DNA of 64,000 bases from RCC90-49c sp051016155 (GTDB lineage: Bacteria; Bacteroidota; Bacteroidia; Cytophagales; Amoebophilaceae): assembly GCA_051016155.1 (NCBI GenBank), contig CP136537.1, forward strand, positions 186,001 through 250,000, given 5' to 3'. Below the pieces are notes generated by a model. That model saw only the letters and a program-made list of their open reading frames with translations. It ran no database searches and was not told where the DNA came from. The position numbers and the translations under genes are program-made. Of the stretch, positions 48,299 through 56,907 are shown piece by piece. The first letter of the stretch is position 1. The number at the start of each line of letters is the position of its first letter.

Positions 48299-50773
48299 TT
48301 GCTCGTATTTAGTCAGCTCCCAGCCATCACTGGAGGAAAAATCATTCAGTGCGCTACCGATAGGCCGATCGAGCACCTACTGCTGGATAGCAGAAAACTT
48401 GTGCTTGCTTCCAACAGCCTCTTTTTTGCCCTCAAAGGCCAGCGCCACGACAGCCACCAGTTTATCCCTGCAGTCTATGCACAAGGCGTCAGACAGTTTG
48501 TCGTAGAGCAGGAAGCCCCTGCTACCTACCAGCAGCTGCAAGGGGCGAACATCCTTCAGGTGCCCAACAGCATCGAGGCCCTACAGCAGTTAGCGGCCCA
48601 CCACCGAAGTCAATATACCCTTCCTGTACTGGCCATTACCGGCAGCAACGGTAAGACCATCGTTAAAGAGTGGCTCAGCCAGCTCTTGGCCCTCCAATAC
48701 ACTGTAGTCAAAAGCCCTAAAAGCTATAACTCTCAGACAGGCGTGCCACTTTCTGTGTGGCAGCTCCATGATACGCATCAGTACGGCATTTTTGAAGCAG
48801 GCATCTCCTTGCCTGGCGAAATGGCTAAGTTGGAACAAGTGCTTCAGCCTACAGTGGGCTTGTTCACCAACATAGGCCCTGCACATGACCAAGGCTTTGC
48901 TACGCAGCAGCAGAAGCTGCAAGAAAAAGCCCTCCTCTTTAAAAATTGCCCTAGGATTCACTATTGCCTCGACCATACCCCTATCCATCAAGTGCTGCAA
49001 AAGCAATATCATGGCAAGGCTGAGCTGGTTACATGGTCTTGGCAAGCCTCTGCCGCTAACTATCAGGTCCAAAGAAGGCTGTTGCCTACAAGTACCCAAA
49101 CAGAAATCATCGTAACTACGCAGCAGCAACAGCACACCTTCTTAGTCCCTTTCCAAGACGCTGTCTCGCTAGAGAACGTAGTCCATTGTATTGTTTTCTT
49201 GCTGCACGAAGGCTCGGATCCATCCCTGCTGCAGGCAGCCCTTGCCAAGCTCAGTGCAGTGCCCATGCGCCTGACCGTCAAGCAAGGCATCAACAACTGT
49301 CAAGTGATTGATGACACGTACAACAATGACTTGGTGGGGCTACAAGTGGCCTTAGACTTTATGGCACAGCAAAAGCAGTCCCTGAAAAGAACCGTAGTGC
49401 TATCTGACTTGCTACAAACAGGGATAAAGGCTGAAAAACTGTATCCACAAATCGCACAACTACTGCAGGCCAAGCACGTAGATCGGGTCATTGGTATTGG
49501 AGAAGAGATAACAACACAAGCAGCTGCTTTTGTTAAGCTAGAGGCACAATTTTACCCCCATACAGAAGCTTTCTTACAAGAGGCTGCTCAGCCCCCATTC
49601 AGCCATGAGCTAATACTGGTCAAGGGCGCCCGACGCTTTGGCTTGGAACGCGTGGTCAATCGATTGCAACAAAAAATCCACAGCACAGTCCTTGAAGTCA
49701 ACCTAGAGGCAGTCACGCACAACCTCAATTTTTTTCGTAGCCAACTGACCCCAGGCACTCGCCTGATGGCTGTGGTCAAAGCCTTGGCCTATGGCAGCAG
49801 TAGCTTTGAGATTGCCCACTTGCTGCAGTACCATCGCGTGGACTACCTGGCCGTGGCCTATGCAGACGAAGGCGTATTGCTCCGAGAAAACGGCATCACC
49901 CTACCCATCATGGTGATGAACCCTACGCCAGAGAGCTTTGATAAGCTATTGGCCTACGACCTGGCGCCTGAGGTATACAGCTTAAAGCTACTGCAGGCTT
50001 TGCTTGATTTTCTGACATTCCAGGACCAACCTATCGATATTCACCTGAAGCTAGAAACAGGCATGCATCGACTCGGTTTTAGTCAAAATGAGCTCGAAAC
50101 GCTTGTCTCCTTACTGCGTGCCACGCCTCAGCTGCGTGTGGTAGGCATTATGAGCCACTTAGCGGCAGCAGGAGATGCTCAACAAGATGCTTATACGCAA
50201 CAACAGTTGGCACTGTTCATGCGGCTAGCCCAGCACATAGAAAAAAGCCTCAGCATACGTACCCTCAAGCATGTCCTTAATTCTGTTGGTACGCTGCGCT
50301 TTCCTGACTACCACTTGGACATGGTGCGGATGGGGATTGGTCTGTACGGCATAGGCATGGAGGCATTCACGCAGCAGCCCCTAGAAGTAGTTAGCACACT
50401 CAAAACGGTTATTTCTCAACTCAAAGTGATTCCCCCAGGCAGCACTGTAGGCTATGGCAGACAAGGCGTGGCTACACAAGAGATGCGCATCGCCACGATT
50501 GCCATTGGCTATGCCGACGGCTTTAACAGGGCCCTGGGCAATGGCCGTGGCCATGTCTGGATCAATGGCCATCGTGCACCTGTGGTGGGGCATGTTTGTA
50601 TGGACATGAGCATGGTCGATGTGACGCATATTCCAGCCACTGAGGGCGATGAAGTCATCATTTTCGGTCCTCAACAGCCTATTACTGAGATGGCTGCTGC
50701 CATGCAAACCATTGCTTCTGAAGTATTGACCAACATCAGCGAGCGGGTCAAGCGGGTATACTATATCCCATAA
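48299..50773 (+). CDS. murF-alr: MurF-alanine racemase fusion protein
   Basis: A bifunctional protein of the type known in Bacteroidota. The N-terminal half (to about residue 455) is MurF-like: it has the P-loop ITGSNGKTIVKEW and NSQTGVPLSVW, and would add D-Ala-D-Ala to the UDP-MurNAc peptide. The C-terminal half (from about residue 463) is PLP-dependent alanine racemase with the Lys in LMAVVKALAYGSS, RIATIAIGYADGFNRA and the catalytic Tyr region. The MurF part has lost some typical motif text but keeps the order. Start at TTG 48299. Fusing D-Ala supply to its use may channel substrate; that is inference. Confidence 0.92.
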   Translation: MLVFSQLPAITGGKIIQCATDRPIEHLLLDSRKLVLASNSLFFALKGQRHDSHQFIPAVYAQGVRQFVVEQEAPATYQQLQGANILQVPNSIEALQQLAAHHRSQYTLPVLAITGSNGKTIVKEWLSQLLALQYTVVKSPKSYNSQTGVPLSVWQLHDTHQYGIFEAGISLPGEMAKLEQVLQPTVGLFTNIGPAHDQGFATQQQKLQEKALLFKNCPRIHYCLDHTPIHQVLQKQYHGKAELVTWSWQASAANYQVQRRLLPTSTQTEIIVTTQQQQHTFLVPFQDAVSLENVVHCIVFLLHEGSDPSLLQAALAKLSAVPMRLTVKQGINNCQVIDDTYNNDLVGLQVALDFMAQQKQSLKRTVVLSDLLQTGIKAEKLYPQIAQLLQAKHVDRVIGIGEEITTQAAAFVKLEAQFYPHTEAFLQEAAQPPFSHELILVKGARRFGLERVVNRLQQKIHSTVLEVNLEAVTHNLNFFRSQLTPGTRLMAVVKALAYGSSSFEIAHLLQYHRVDYLAVAYADEGVLLRENGITLPIMVMNPTPESFDKLLAYDLAPEVYSLKLLQALLDFLTFQDQPIDIHLKLETGMHRLGFSQNELETLVSLLRATPQLRVVGIMSHLAAAGDAQQDAYTQQQLALFMRLAQHIEKSLSIRTLKHVLNSVGTLRFPDYHLDMVRMGIGLYGIGMEAFTQQPLEVVSTLKTVISQLKVIPPGSTVGYGRQGVATQEMRIATIAIGYADGFNRALGNGRGHVWINGHRAPVVGHVCMDMSMVDVTHIPATEGDEVIIFGPQQPITEMAAAMQTIASEVLTNISERVKRVYYIP

Positions 50774-50872
50774 GGGGCCATTTGATGATTGGTTGATGGA
50801 GTGATTTACTGATTGCGTGATTTTGCGATTGGGTGATTATTCCTTGCGTGATTTTGTAATGGGGTTACTTTA

Positions 50873-51176
50873 GTGGGCCCTTAACAACTCAAATAATACT
50901 GCTTTTATAGCTATATGGCCTATTTTGTCTATAAAATAGGGCTCTTGTTCCATATCTCTGCGTACAGAATTGGCAAGGTTTGACCCAAGTTTGCCATTCC
51001 TTGCAAAAAATTACTTGGCGCAAAACCCGCCTAGGGCTGAGCAGCGTTAGCTTTTCAAGCGGAGGCACATAAAATATTCCTCTGTTTGAGAGCGCCCGAA
51101 GGGAGATCGAGTCAGGAAGATTTTAGGCCGAGAGCGCAGAAAAGGTAGCTGCGTGCCCTCAGCGGAGGGCTTTTTT
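50873..51176 (+). repeat. Long intergenic element, copy 2
   Basis: Same conserved blocks in the same order as 36100-36345, with an extra 60 to 70 bases inserted (about 50945-51035) and a perfect terminator-like end. Confidence 0.65.
51155..51176 (+). terminator. Intrinsic terminator-like hairpin
   Basis: GCCCTC-AGCG-GAGGGC followed by TTTTTT. It ends the long intergenic element, so if that element is transcribed the product would stop here. Confidence 0.6.
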
Positions 51177-51211
51177 GGTTCCTTTTTTGGGCGGTTGCCA
51201 AAAAAGGAACC
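51177..51211. repeat. Perfect 14-bp stem-loop
   Basis: GGTTCCTTTTTTGG, loop GCGGTTG, CCAAAAAAGGAACC. It directly follows the terminator-like hairpin. Palindromes of this kind occur between genes in several bacterial groups. Confidence 0.7.
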
Positions 51212-51397
51212 CGCCGGAGGCAAAAGTTGACTAGGAGAAAAAGTGCTAAATATTTCATGGAGGCTGATGTCTACTGAGAATTCAACTGTTCTTATGGGTC
51301 AGCTATTTCAAGCTGAGAGACAGAATTTCTTACTACCTTGCTTCCACTAGAATTTTCACCGTTCTGAATTCACTATCCAGCCGCTTGCCGTATTTGT

Positions 51398-51958
51398 ATG
51401 CTTCCTCCCCTCCCACCCCAAGAGCGCATTCTCCTGGGCATCGATCCAGGTACTACCGTGATGGGCTATGGTATCATTCAGCAAAAACAGCAGCGGCTAA
51501 GCGCTGTGCAGTACGGCGTCATCCACTTACATCGCTATACTACCCATGCCCTGAAGCTGCAGAAAATCTTTGAACGCGTCTTGAGCCTAGTAGATGACTT
51601 CCATCCTGATGAAGTAGCCCTAGAAGCCCCTTTTTACGGTAAGAACGTCCAGTCCATGCTGAAACTGGGCAGGGCCCAGGGAGTGGCTATGGCAGCTGCC
51701 CTGGCCCGAGAAGTGCCCATTACAGAGTATGCACCACGCAGTATCAAGCAGGCCGTCACCGGGCAAGGCCAGGCTTCCAAAGAGCAAGTAGCCCGCATGC
51801 TGGTGTCACTGCTGCAGCTCAAAGCCGTGCCTGACTTGCTCGATGCCTCTGATGCCCTGGCCGTCGCTGTCTGTCATGCCTACCAGGGTCGACAAGCCAA
51901 CGCTAAGCCCACCAGCTGGAAACAGTTTCTACAAACACATCCTAGGGTGATCGGGTGA
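51398..51958 (+). CDS. ruvC: Holliday junction resolvase RuvC
   Basis: Endonuclease that resolves Holliday junctions. The acidic catalytic residues are in LLGIDPGTTVMGYGI (first Asp), EVALEAPFYGKN (Glu) and LLDASDALAVAVCHA (Asp pair). Length 186 is normal. It is the last housekeeping gene before the toxin cassette array, which begins only seven bases after its stop. Confidence 0.95.
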   Translation: MLPPLPPQERILLGIDPGTTVMGYGIIQQKQQRLSAVQYGVIHLHRYTTHALKLQKIFERVLSLVDDFHPDEVALEAPFYGKNVQSMLKLGRAQGVAMAAALAREVPITEYAPRSIKQAVTGQGQASKEQVARMLVSLLQLKAVPDLLDASDALAVAVCHAYQGRQANAKPTSWKQFLQTHPRVIG

Positions 51959-51964
51959 TTGCCT

Positions 51965-51990
51965 AACTAGCGCGGAAGTTACTTCCGTAG
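51965..51990 (+). repeat. Cassette boundary motif with palindrome
   Basis: AACTAGCGC followed by CGGAAGT-T-ACTTCCG. The same AACTAGCGC begins cassette arms at 53005, 54737 and 56908; AACTGGCGC occurs at 610 and 645, and GGCTGGCGCGG at 54058 and 58085. In 51965, 53005 and 54737 the TAG is in frame with the pretoxin reading that follows. Confidence 0.6.
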
Positions 51991-52000
51991 TAGGCAAGGG

Positions 52001-52525
52001 GTGTTTAACTTACGACTGCCTGACACTACCCGCCTTCTGCCGCCGATTACTGGAGAGATGCTCACCAGGGCGTTTAACATGGCCCTAGACCTGACGGTGC
52101 CAGGTAGTGAGGGGATTAAGATTCTCTTAGGCACAGTAGAGCGCCCAGAGACGCTAGAGCAGTGTGTGGAGGCAGCTTTAAATACAGCTTTGGACTTTAT
52201 CCCTATGGGGAAGGTCTTCAAGCAAGGCGCTGCACTATGTAGTTTCTCGCCGAAGCAGGTCCTTAAACAAAAGCTGCGGGAGCTTCTTAAGAAGAAGGCA
52301 GGCAAGCCAGTAAAGGCGGCAGGACAGGTGCTACAGTCTGGTGGGAACAAGCTATCGAAGCGTACACTGAAGGCCTTGGGACTGACAAAAGAGCAAGGTA
52401 AAGATGCGATACATGCGCTAAAAGATGCTTGTACCCTTCCAAACGCTTTTCATGGTCAAATATTGGCCAACGGAAATTATATACACCCTCAAACAAAGCA
52501 GGTAATAGATAATTTGTTTAATTAA
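52001..52525 (+). CDS. Headless toxin cassette 1 (HGQILANG tail)
   Basis: The product looks like the C-terminal end of a polymorphic toxin without its delivery part. First comes a pretoxin segment (LPPITGEMLTRAFN, then ETLEQCVEAALNTALDFIP and KVFKQGAALCSF) shared with the other cassettes. Then SGGNKLSKRTLKALGLTK leads to the specific tail PNAFHGQILANGNYIHPQTK. The frame is open from an in-frame TAG at 51968, and GTG 52001 is only the first possible start. The tail resembles RHS/CDI toxin ends; a nuclease activity is a guess. A DUF4279-type gene follows after 28 bases. Confidence 0.65.
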   Translation: MFNLRLPDTTRLLPPITGEMLTRAFNMALDLTVPGSEGIKILLGTVERPETLEQCVEAALNTALDFIPMGKVFKQGAALCSFSPKQVLKQKLRELLKKKAGKPVKAAGQVLQSGGNKLSKRTLKALGLTKEQGKDAIHALKDACTLPNAFHGQILANGNYIHPQTKQVIDNLFN

Positions 52526-52553
52526 GTTAAATAAACAGATAGCTTCACCCGTT

Positions 52554-52994
52554 ATGAAAGGAGATTATTATGTTAATAAAACTGAATGTTCATTTGGTTT
52601 CACCTCAGAGATAATAACCCCAGAAGAGTTTACAAAACAGATAGCCATAAAGCCTAGCAGATCTTTTAAAAAGGGCGAAGAATTTATAGTGAAACACTCA
52701 GGATCAGTGCTAATACGTCCTTGGCACCTTTGGGAAATTTCATCATCAGCTGTTATTAATGAGCAAGAATCCATACAACCCCATATTGATTACTTAAAAA
52801 CAACACTCGCTGATAAAGTAGACATCCTAAAAAAGTATAAGGAAGATCCAAGCCTGGAGCTTAGTATATGGATATGGATTGAATCAGAGAATGCAGGCAT
52901 GGGCTTTGACATCAGTGCCGAAGATATGCACTTCATGAGTAAAATATGCAATCGCATTAGTTTCAGCCTACTGGCGACGGAAAATATAGAGTAA
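52554..52994 (+). CDS. DUF4279-type putative immunity protein 1
   Basis: A 146-residue cytoplasmic protein with the DUF4279 pattern: CSFGFTSEIITPEEFTKQ at the start, KPSRSFKKGEEF, HLWEISS and a helical middle, then GMGFDISAEDMHFMSKIC. DUF4279 genes are often found next to polymorphic toxins, so it probably neutralises cassette 1. Its last two thirds and the DNA after it are almost identical to the gene at 56457, while the first 55 residues differ. Confidence 0.75.
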   Translation: MKGDYYVNKTECSFGFTSEIITPEEFTKQIAIKPSRSFKKGEEFIVKHSGSVLIRPWHLWEISSSAVINEQESIQPHIDYLKTTLADKVDILKKYKEDPSLELSIWIWIESENAGMGFDISAEDMHFMSKICNRISFSLLATENIE

Positions 52995-53004
52995 AACCCT
53001 CATC

Positions 53005-53187
53005 AACTAGCGCAAGCAAACCTATAAAGCTGGTTCAAGCGTCCTCGCTTGGACCGCCAGGCACAGCACAGAGTTCCGTGACAATGGACGCAGCCCAGCG
53101 CTATATCAAAAGTCTCTATGCGGCCCCAGTTGGGAAGAGGCACAGGAGCTGCTGACCGGGGCTTTTAATCTGGCTCTGGACCTGACG
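53005..53187 (+). repeat. Shared cassette 5' arm, copy 1
   Basis: Starts AACTAGCGCAAGC, continues TTCAAGCGTCCTCGCTTGGA, ACCGCCAGGCACAGCACAGA and ends in the pretoxin. Read from the TAG the frame is open through to the toxin tail at 53640 but contains no ATG before GTG 53188. Related arms lie at 54737, 56908 and 58117. Confidence 0.7.
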
Positions 53188-53640
53188 GTGCCAGGTAGTG
53201 AGGGGATCAAGATTCTCTTAGGCACAGTAGAGCGCCCAGAGACGCTAGAGCAGTGTGTGGAAGTAGCTTTAAATACAGCTTTGGGCTCTATCTCTATGGG
53301 GAAGGTCTTCAAGCAAGGTGCTGCGCTGTGTAGTTTCTCGCTGAAGCAGGCCCTTAAACAAAAGCTGCGGGAGCTTATTCAGAAGAAGGCAGGCAAGGCA
53401 GTAAAGGCGGCAGGGAAGACGATAAACTTCGGTAGGATAAAGGTCCCCTCTGAAGTTTTTCACAAACAAATAAAACGGAACATTCTTAAAAGAGCAGGCA
53501 ACTTTTCCAAAGTGGTTGGCAAGAATCCTGACGTCAAAATAATTGGCGGTAAAATCAGATTGACTGGAAGAGGCCCTTTTAAGGGCAAAAGCTTCAACAC
53601 TGATTTAGATGTAACAGACTTCTTCGGAGACTTCCTATAG
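53188..53640 (+). CDS. Headless toxin cassette 2
   Basis: The pretoxin part (PGSEGIKILLGTVERPETLE, KVFKQGAALCSF, KQKLRELIQKKAGKAVKAA) is followed by a different tail: VPSEVFHKQIKRNILKR, then KNPDVKIIGGKIRLTGRG and FKGKSFNTDLDVTDFFG. The pattern H..IK..IL, GKNPD and KGK is toxin-like, but I cannot name the family with certainty. The frame is open upstream to the TAG at 53008, and the pretoxin continues upstream as SWEEAQELLTGAFN. The next gene starts two bases after the stop, so the two are coupled. Confidence 0.65.
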   Translation: MPGSEGIKILLGTVERPETLEQCVEVALNTALGSISMGKVFKQGAALCSFSLKQALKQKLRELIQKKAGKAVKAAGKTINFGRIKVPSEVFHKQIKRNILKRAGNFSKVVGKNPDVKIIGGKIRLTGRGPFKGKSFNTDLDVTDFFGDFL

Positions 53641-53642
53641 TA

Positions 53643-54008
53643 ATGAGTAATGGAAAAACGATAATGGAAAAAACAATTTACAGACTTCAAATAAGGTGTT
53701 CTACCGATGAACAAGTGAGGAAAGTTTCGAGCATACTCAACAGAGAGCCTGCAGAGCCAATGGGGAATACATGGCTCGAAGTTGAAGAAAAAAAGGGGGA
53801 TGAGTACTTTGATTTTATAAATCAATTTTTAGATATCCTCGAAGGAAAGTATGAGCAATTACAGTCTGTCGGGGTGCATAGAGAAGACATCAGCGTATGG
53901 TTTTTGTACCAGTATGAGGATCAATGTAATATGGAGTTCTTACCAAGTGATCTAAAGAGATTAGGGACTAACCGAATCAGCCTCTGTATTTCTTGCTGGG
54001 CGTCTTAA
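53643..54008 (+). CDS. Putative immunity protein 2
   Basis: A 121-residue protein with no signal. ATG 53643 or ATG 53664 (MEKTIYRLQIRCSTDEQV). The C-terminus DQCNMEFLPSDLKRLGTN then RISLCISCW suggests a fold like that of small toxin-immunity proteins of the DUF4279 kind, but similarity is weak. The two-base gap to the toxin tail supports an immunity role. Confidence 0.6.
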   Translation: MSNGKTIMEKTIYRLQIRCSTDEQVRKVSSILNREPAEPMGNTWLEVEEKKGDEYFDFINQFLDILEGKYEQLQSVGVHREDISVWFLYQYEDQCNMEFLPSDLKRLGTNRISLCISCWAS

Positions 54009-54083
54009 CTAACTATCTCAATTGGCGTAGATGTTTTTCGTTTGGGCCACAGTCTCCCGGCTGGCGCGGGTACAGAGTTCCCC

Positions 54084-54484
54084 ATGGGGCAGATCTTCAA
54101 GTAAGGTGCTGCGCCGTGGAGTTTTTCCCCGAAGCAGGTCCTTAAACAAAAGCTGCGGGAGCTTCTTAAGAAGAAGACAGGCAAGGCAGTAAAGGCGGCT
54201 AGGAGTTCTTTAAAGACAATTATAAAAGGCAAAAATCTACCTACGAGTGGGAAGATACGCTTTATCCCACGCAAGCCAGATATTCAATCAGGGCAGCTAC
54301 TATCCAAAGACGGTGGTTTTATAGACAAATTTGGGAATGTGTGGAGGAGAGGCCTAAAGGTAATATTATTGGAGAACCACACTGGGATGTACAGCTATCT
54401 CCTACTGGCAAAAGACAGTTGGGGCACATGTCAAGAAGTGGTACACATATCAATGTGACTTTGGATGGACGGATCGCACACTGA
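54084..54484 (+). pseudogene. Decayed toxin cassette 3 (Ntox17-like tail)
   Basis: Only part of the pretoxin remains. A TAA at 54102 replaces the CAA seen in the other cassettes (KVFKQGAA). The frame then reads LLKKKTGKAVKAARSS and IPRKPDIQSGQLL, GGFIDKFGNVWRRG. It shifts near 54353 (GGCCTAAAGG, one C missing compared with a continuous reading) and goes on as GEPHWDVQLSPTGKRQLGH, then GTHINVTLDGRIAH before TGA. This tail matches what I recall of the polymorphic toxin type 17 domain (GGFxDxxGNxW, WDVQLS, H.NV..DG.I.H). Confidence 0.65.
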
Positions 54485-54725
54485 AGAAACCTTGTCAATA
54501 AGTATGAACTTACCTGAACTTTTTTGTGCTAAGAATACAGTTCTTAAACTCAGAAAAAAAATTAACATAGTTGTAAACGAAAGTTCTGTAGTTCTTGAGC
54601 CAGGCACTCTTTTTCAAGTTAAAAATATTGTAGGATATGGTTTTGATCTGATCTCTTTAGACACTAATCGCTATAAAATTAGGGTCATAAACTCAGATAT
54701 GCCTCTGTATTTTAATAATCCTTAA
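54465..54725 (+). CDS. Putative immunity protein 3
   Basis: A small protein that overlaps the end of the decayed toxin. ATG 54504 (MNLPELFCAKNTVLKLRKKI) is a good alternative start and gives 73 residues. The sequence is mostly beta, with VNESSVVLEPGTLFQVKNIV. No family is recognised; the immunity role is inferred from its position directly after a toxin tail. It is intact although its toxin is not. Confidence 0.55.
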   Translation: MDGSHTEETLSISMNLPELFCAKNTVLKLRKKINIVVNESSVVLEPGTLFQVKNIVGYGFDLISLDTNRYKIRVINSDMPLYFNNP

Positions 54726-54736
54726 AATATTTCGCC

Positions 54737-54919
54737 AACTAGCGCAAGCAGGCCTATAAGGCTGATTCAAGCATTCTCGCTTGGACCGCCAGGCACAGCA
54801 CAGAGTTCTGTGACAATGGACGCAGTCCAGCGCTATATCAAAAGTCTCTATGCAGCCCCAGTTGGGAAGAGGCCCAGGAGCTGCTGATCAGAGCTTTTAA
54901 CCTGGCTCTGGACCTGACG
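54737..54919 (+). repeat. Shared cassette 5' arm, copy 2
   Basis: AACTAGCGCAAGCAGGCCTA, TTCAAGCATTCTCGCTTGGA and GCACAGCACAGAGTTCTGTG. It differs from copy 1 by scattered single bases. From the TAG at 54740 the frame is open to 55399. Confidence 0.7.
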
Positions 54920-55399
54920 GTGCCAGGTAGTGAGGGGATCAAGATTCTCTTAGGCACAGCAGAGCGCCCAGAGACGCTAGAGCAGTGTGTGGAAGCAGCT
55001 TTAAATACAGCTTTGGACTTTATCCCCATGGGGAAGGTCTTCAAGCAAGGCGCTGCACTATGTGGTTTCTCCCTGAAGCAGGTCCTTAAACAAAAGCTGC
55101 GGGAGATTATTAAAAAGAAGGCCGACAAGGCGGTAAAGGGGGCTAATAGGGCAGAACACCAAGCTACTTTACCTCGTTCCGGGCTTATTCTGCAGACTGT
55201 TGGCGCAGCTTCTCGCTCTGAGATGTTCGCACGCCAACTAAATCTAAAAATAAATAATTTACCTACTAGGCAAGTGCTAAATAGCTCAGATGATACAGTG
55301 GAGGTTTTTGTGAGCAGGTTTAGGAAGTCTTCTATTAGATCTCAATTGCCGGGTGAGTTTCTGAATATGACCTTAGAAGAAGCAATAATAAGACTGTGA
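54920..55399 (+). CDS. Headless toxin cassette 4
   Basis: Pretoxin as in cassette 2 (PGSEGIKILLGTAERPETLE, KVFKQGAALCGFSLKQ), then a third kind of tail: NRAEHQATLPRSGLILQTVG, RQLNLKINNLPTRQVL, EVFVSRFRKSSIRSQLPGEF and NMTLEEAI. I do not recognise it. The best start is again only a GTG (54920) inside the conserved sequence, with the frame open upstream for 59 codons. A small gene follows after 31 bases. Confidence 0.6.
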   Translation: MPGSEGIKILLGTAERPETLEQCVEAALNTALDFIPMGKVFKQGAALCGFSLKQVLKQKLREIIKKKADKAVKGANRAEHQATLPRSGLILQTVGAASRSEMFARQLNLKINNLPTRQVLNSSDDTVEVFVSRFRKSSIRSQLPGEFLNMTLEEAIIRL

Positions 55400-55430
55400 G
55401 AAAACTATTGATTAACCAAAGATTCGTCAA

Positions 55431-55748
55431 GTGATAGACAAAGACAAAACGATAATTGATTTTCTGCAGAAGGTACGTAGTAAACCAGACTTTGCTACTG
55501 TTGAAATAGTAGATTATTGGGACGGAGATTTGTGTGCCACAGGACTGAGAAAGAATGATCGGCTAGTTTATATCTCTACTTATGGATTCTGTAAGCAAAA
55601 TATTAGAGATGACTCAGAAACAGAATATGACTGTGATTTCGAGATGTTAGACAAAAAAAACCTTGCCACTTTACGAGTGGTAAAAGAAATAAAAACAAAA
55701 GATAAAGAGTATTTATTTAAAGAAATAAAGAGGTTTTTAGGAGTTTAA
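55431..55748 (+). CDS. Putative immunity protein 4
   Basis: A 105-residue charged protein (MIDKDKTIIDFLQKVRSKPD at the start; VEIVDYWDGDLCATGLRKND and YISTYGF in the middle). No family is recognised; no signal or membrane segment. It follows the toxin tail of cassette 4 on the same strand, and its AT-rich composition differs from the housekeeping genes nearby, as for the other immunity genes. GTG 55431 is the likely start. Confidence 0.55.
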   Translation: MIDKDKTIIDFLQKVRSKPDFATVEIVDYWDGDLCATGLRKNDRLVYISTYGFCKQNIRDDSETEYDCDFEMLDKKNLATLRVVKEIKTKDKEYLFKEIKRFLGV

Positions 55749-55910
55749 TATAGCCTTACTGTGAGCAGTTGCTGATTACGTCTAGCTATAAGTATTAATG
55801 GTGCTTAGGTTAGCGGCATTGGGATCCATATCATACAGCATACTTGGCCAAGCCAGGAGGCGGCAGCGCTCCAGAGGCTGACCCAAGATATTCAAAAAGC
55901 TACGACCTCT

Positions 55911-56444
55911 TTGACGGAGCTTTGCGACGCAGCTGGCTTGGCAATGCCCGACCTTACCAGTCCTCTGCCACCGATTACTGGAGAGATGTTGACCAGGGCT
56001 TTTAACCAGGTGCTCGACAGTACGGTCCCGGGCAGTGCATTGATCAAAGTCATGCTGGGTACGGCAGAGAGTCCGCAAACGATAGAGCAATGCCTACATT
56101 TGGCTTTGGATGTAGCGCTAGATTTGCTGCCTGGCGGCAAGCTCACGAAGCTATCGAAGAGCCCTTCTGTCAAGCTCGGATTGGCCAAGATGAAGAAGCT
56201 CTTGGGCAAGAAGGCCATGAAGAAGGCGACAGGACAGGTGCTACAGTCTGGTGGGCATACGCTATCGAAGCGTACACTGAAGGCTCTGGGATTGACAAAG
56301 GGCCAGGGTAACGAAGCTATCCATATGCTGAAACGCAACCGTAAGCTTCCTAATAATTTTCATGGTCAAATATTAGCTAATGGGGATTATATACATCCTC
56401 AAACCAAAGAATTACTAGGTAATATATTCGATTACGTGAGATAA
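55911..56444 (+). CDS. Headless toxin cassette 5 (HGQILANG tail)
   Basis: The frame is open from a TAG at 55806 and has no ATG until 55944; TTG 55911 is a weak start. The pretoxin is of a second type with MPDLTSPLPPITGEMLTRAFN-like text, ESPQTIEQCLHLALDVALDL and KLTKLSKSPSVKLGLAKM. The tail is the same kind as cassette 1 (LSKRTLKALGLTK; PNNFHGQILANGDYIHPQT) but with a fuller end, KELLGNIFDYVR. A DUF4279-type gene follows after 12 bases. As in cassette 1, the shared tail pairs with a closely related DUF4279 protein. Confidence 0.65.
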   Translation: MTELCDAAGLAMPDLTSPLPPITGEMLTRAFNQVLDSTVPGSALIKVMLGTAESPQTIEQCLHLALDVALDLLPGGKLTKLSKSPSVKLGLAKMKKLLGKKAMKKATGQVLQSGGHTLSKRTLKALGLTKGQGNEAIHMLKRNRKLPNNFHGQILANGDYIHPQTKELLGNIFDYVR

Positions 56445-56456
56445 GTTCTATTAACT

Positions 56457-56897
56457 ATGGCAAATGCTTACTACATCAATAAAACTGATTGTTCGTTTGG
56501 TATTAGTTCAACTACGCTATCTCCAGAAGAGATTTCAAAACAACTAAAGCTTACACCAAGCAGATCGTTTATAAAAGGAGAAAAGTACAAATCCAAGCAT
56601 TCGGGCTCAATAATTACAAATCTCTGGCACCTTTGGGAAATTTCATCATCAACTGTTATTAATGAGCAAGAGTCCATACAACCACACATTAATTACTTGA
56701 AAACAACACTCGCTGATAAAGTAGACATTCTAAAACAGTATAAGGAAAATTTAAGCCTGGAGCTTAGTATATGGATATGGATTGAATCAGAGAATGCAGG
56801 TATGGGCTTTGACATCAGTGCCGAAGACATGCACTTCATGAGTAAAATATGCAATCGCATCAGTTTCAGCCTACTGGCGACAGAAAATATAGAGTAA
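56457..56897 (+). CDS. DUF4279-type putative immunity protein 5
   Basis: 146 residues. The last 90 residues, from HLWEISSS on, are nearly identical to the protein at 52554, and so is the DNA after the stop. The first 55 residues (NKTDCSFGISSTTLSPEEI, TPSRSFIKGEKYKSKHSG) are different. This suggests gene conversion or recombination in the 3' part, with the N-terminal part fitting its own toxin. Confidence 0.75.
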   Translation: MANAYYINKTDCSFGISSTTLSPEEISKQLKLTPSRSFIKGEKYKSKHSGSIITNLWHLWEISSSTVINEQESIQPHINYLKTTLADKVDILKQYKENLSLELSIWIWIESENAGMGFDISAEDMHFMSKICNRISFSLLATENIE

Positions 56898-56907
56898 AAC
56901 CCTCATC

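Larger units (their letters stand above)
50774..51397. other. Gene-free gap with repeats, terminator and hairpin
   Basis: Holds a TGATT-type repeat (50785-50860), the second copy of the long intergenic element (50873-51176), a terminator-like hairpin and a 14-bp perfect stem-loop (51177-51211). No gene is supported from there to ruvC. Confidence 0.6.
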
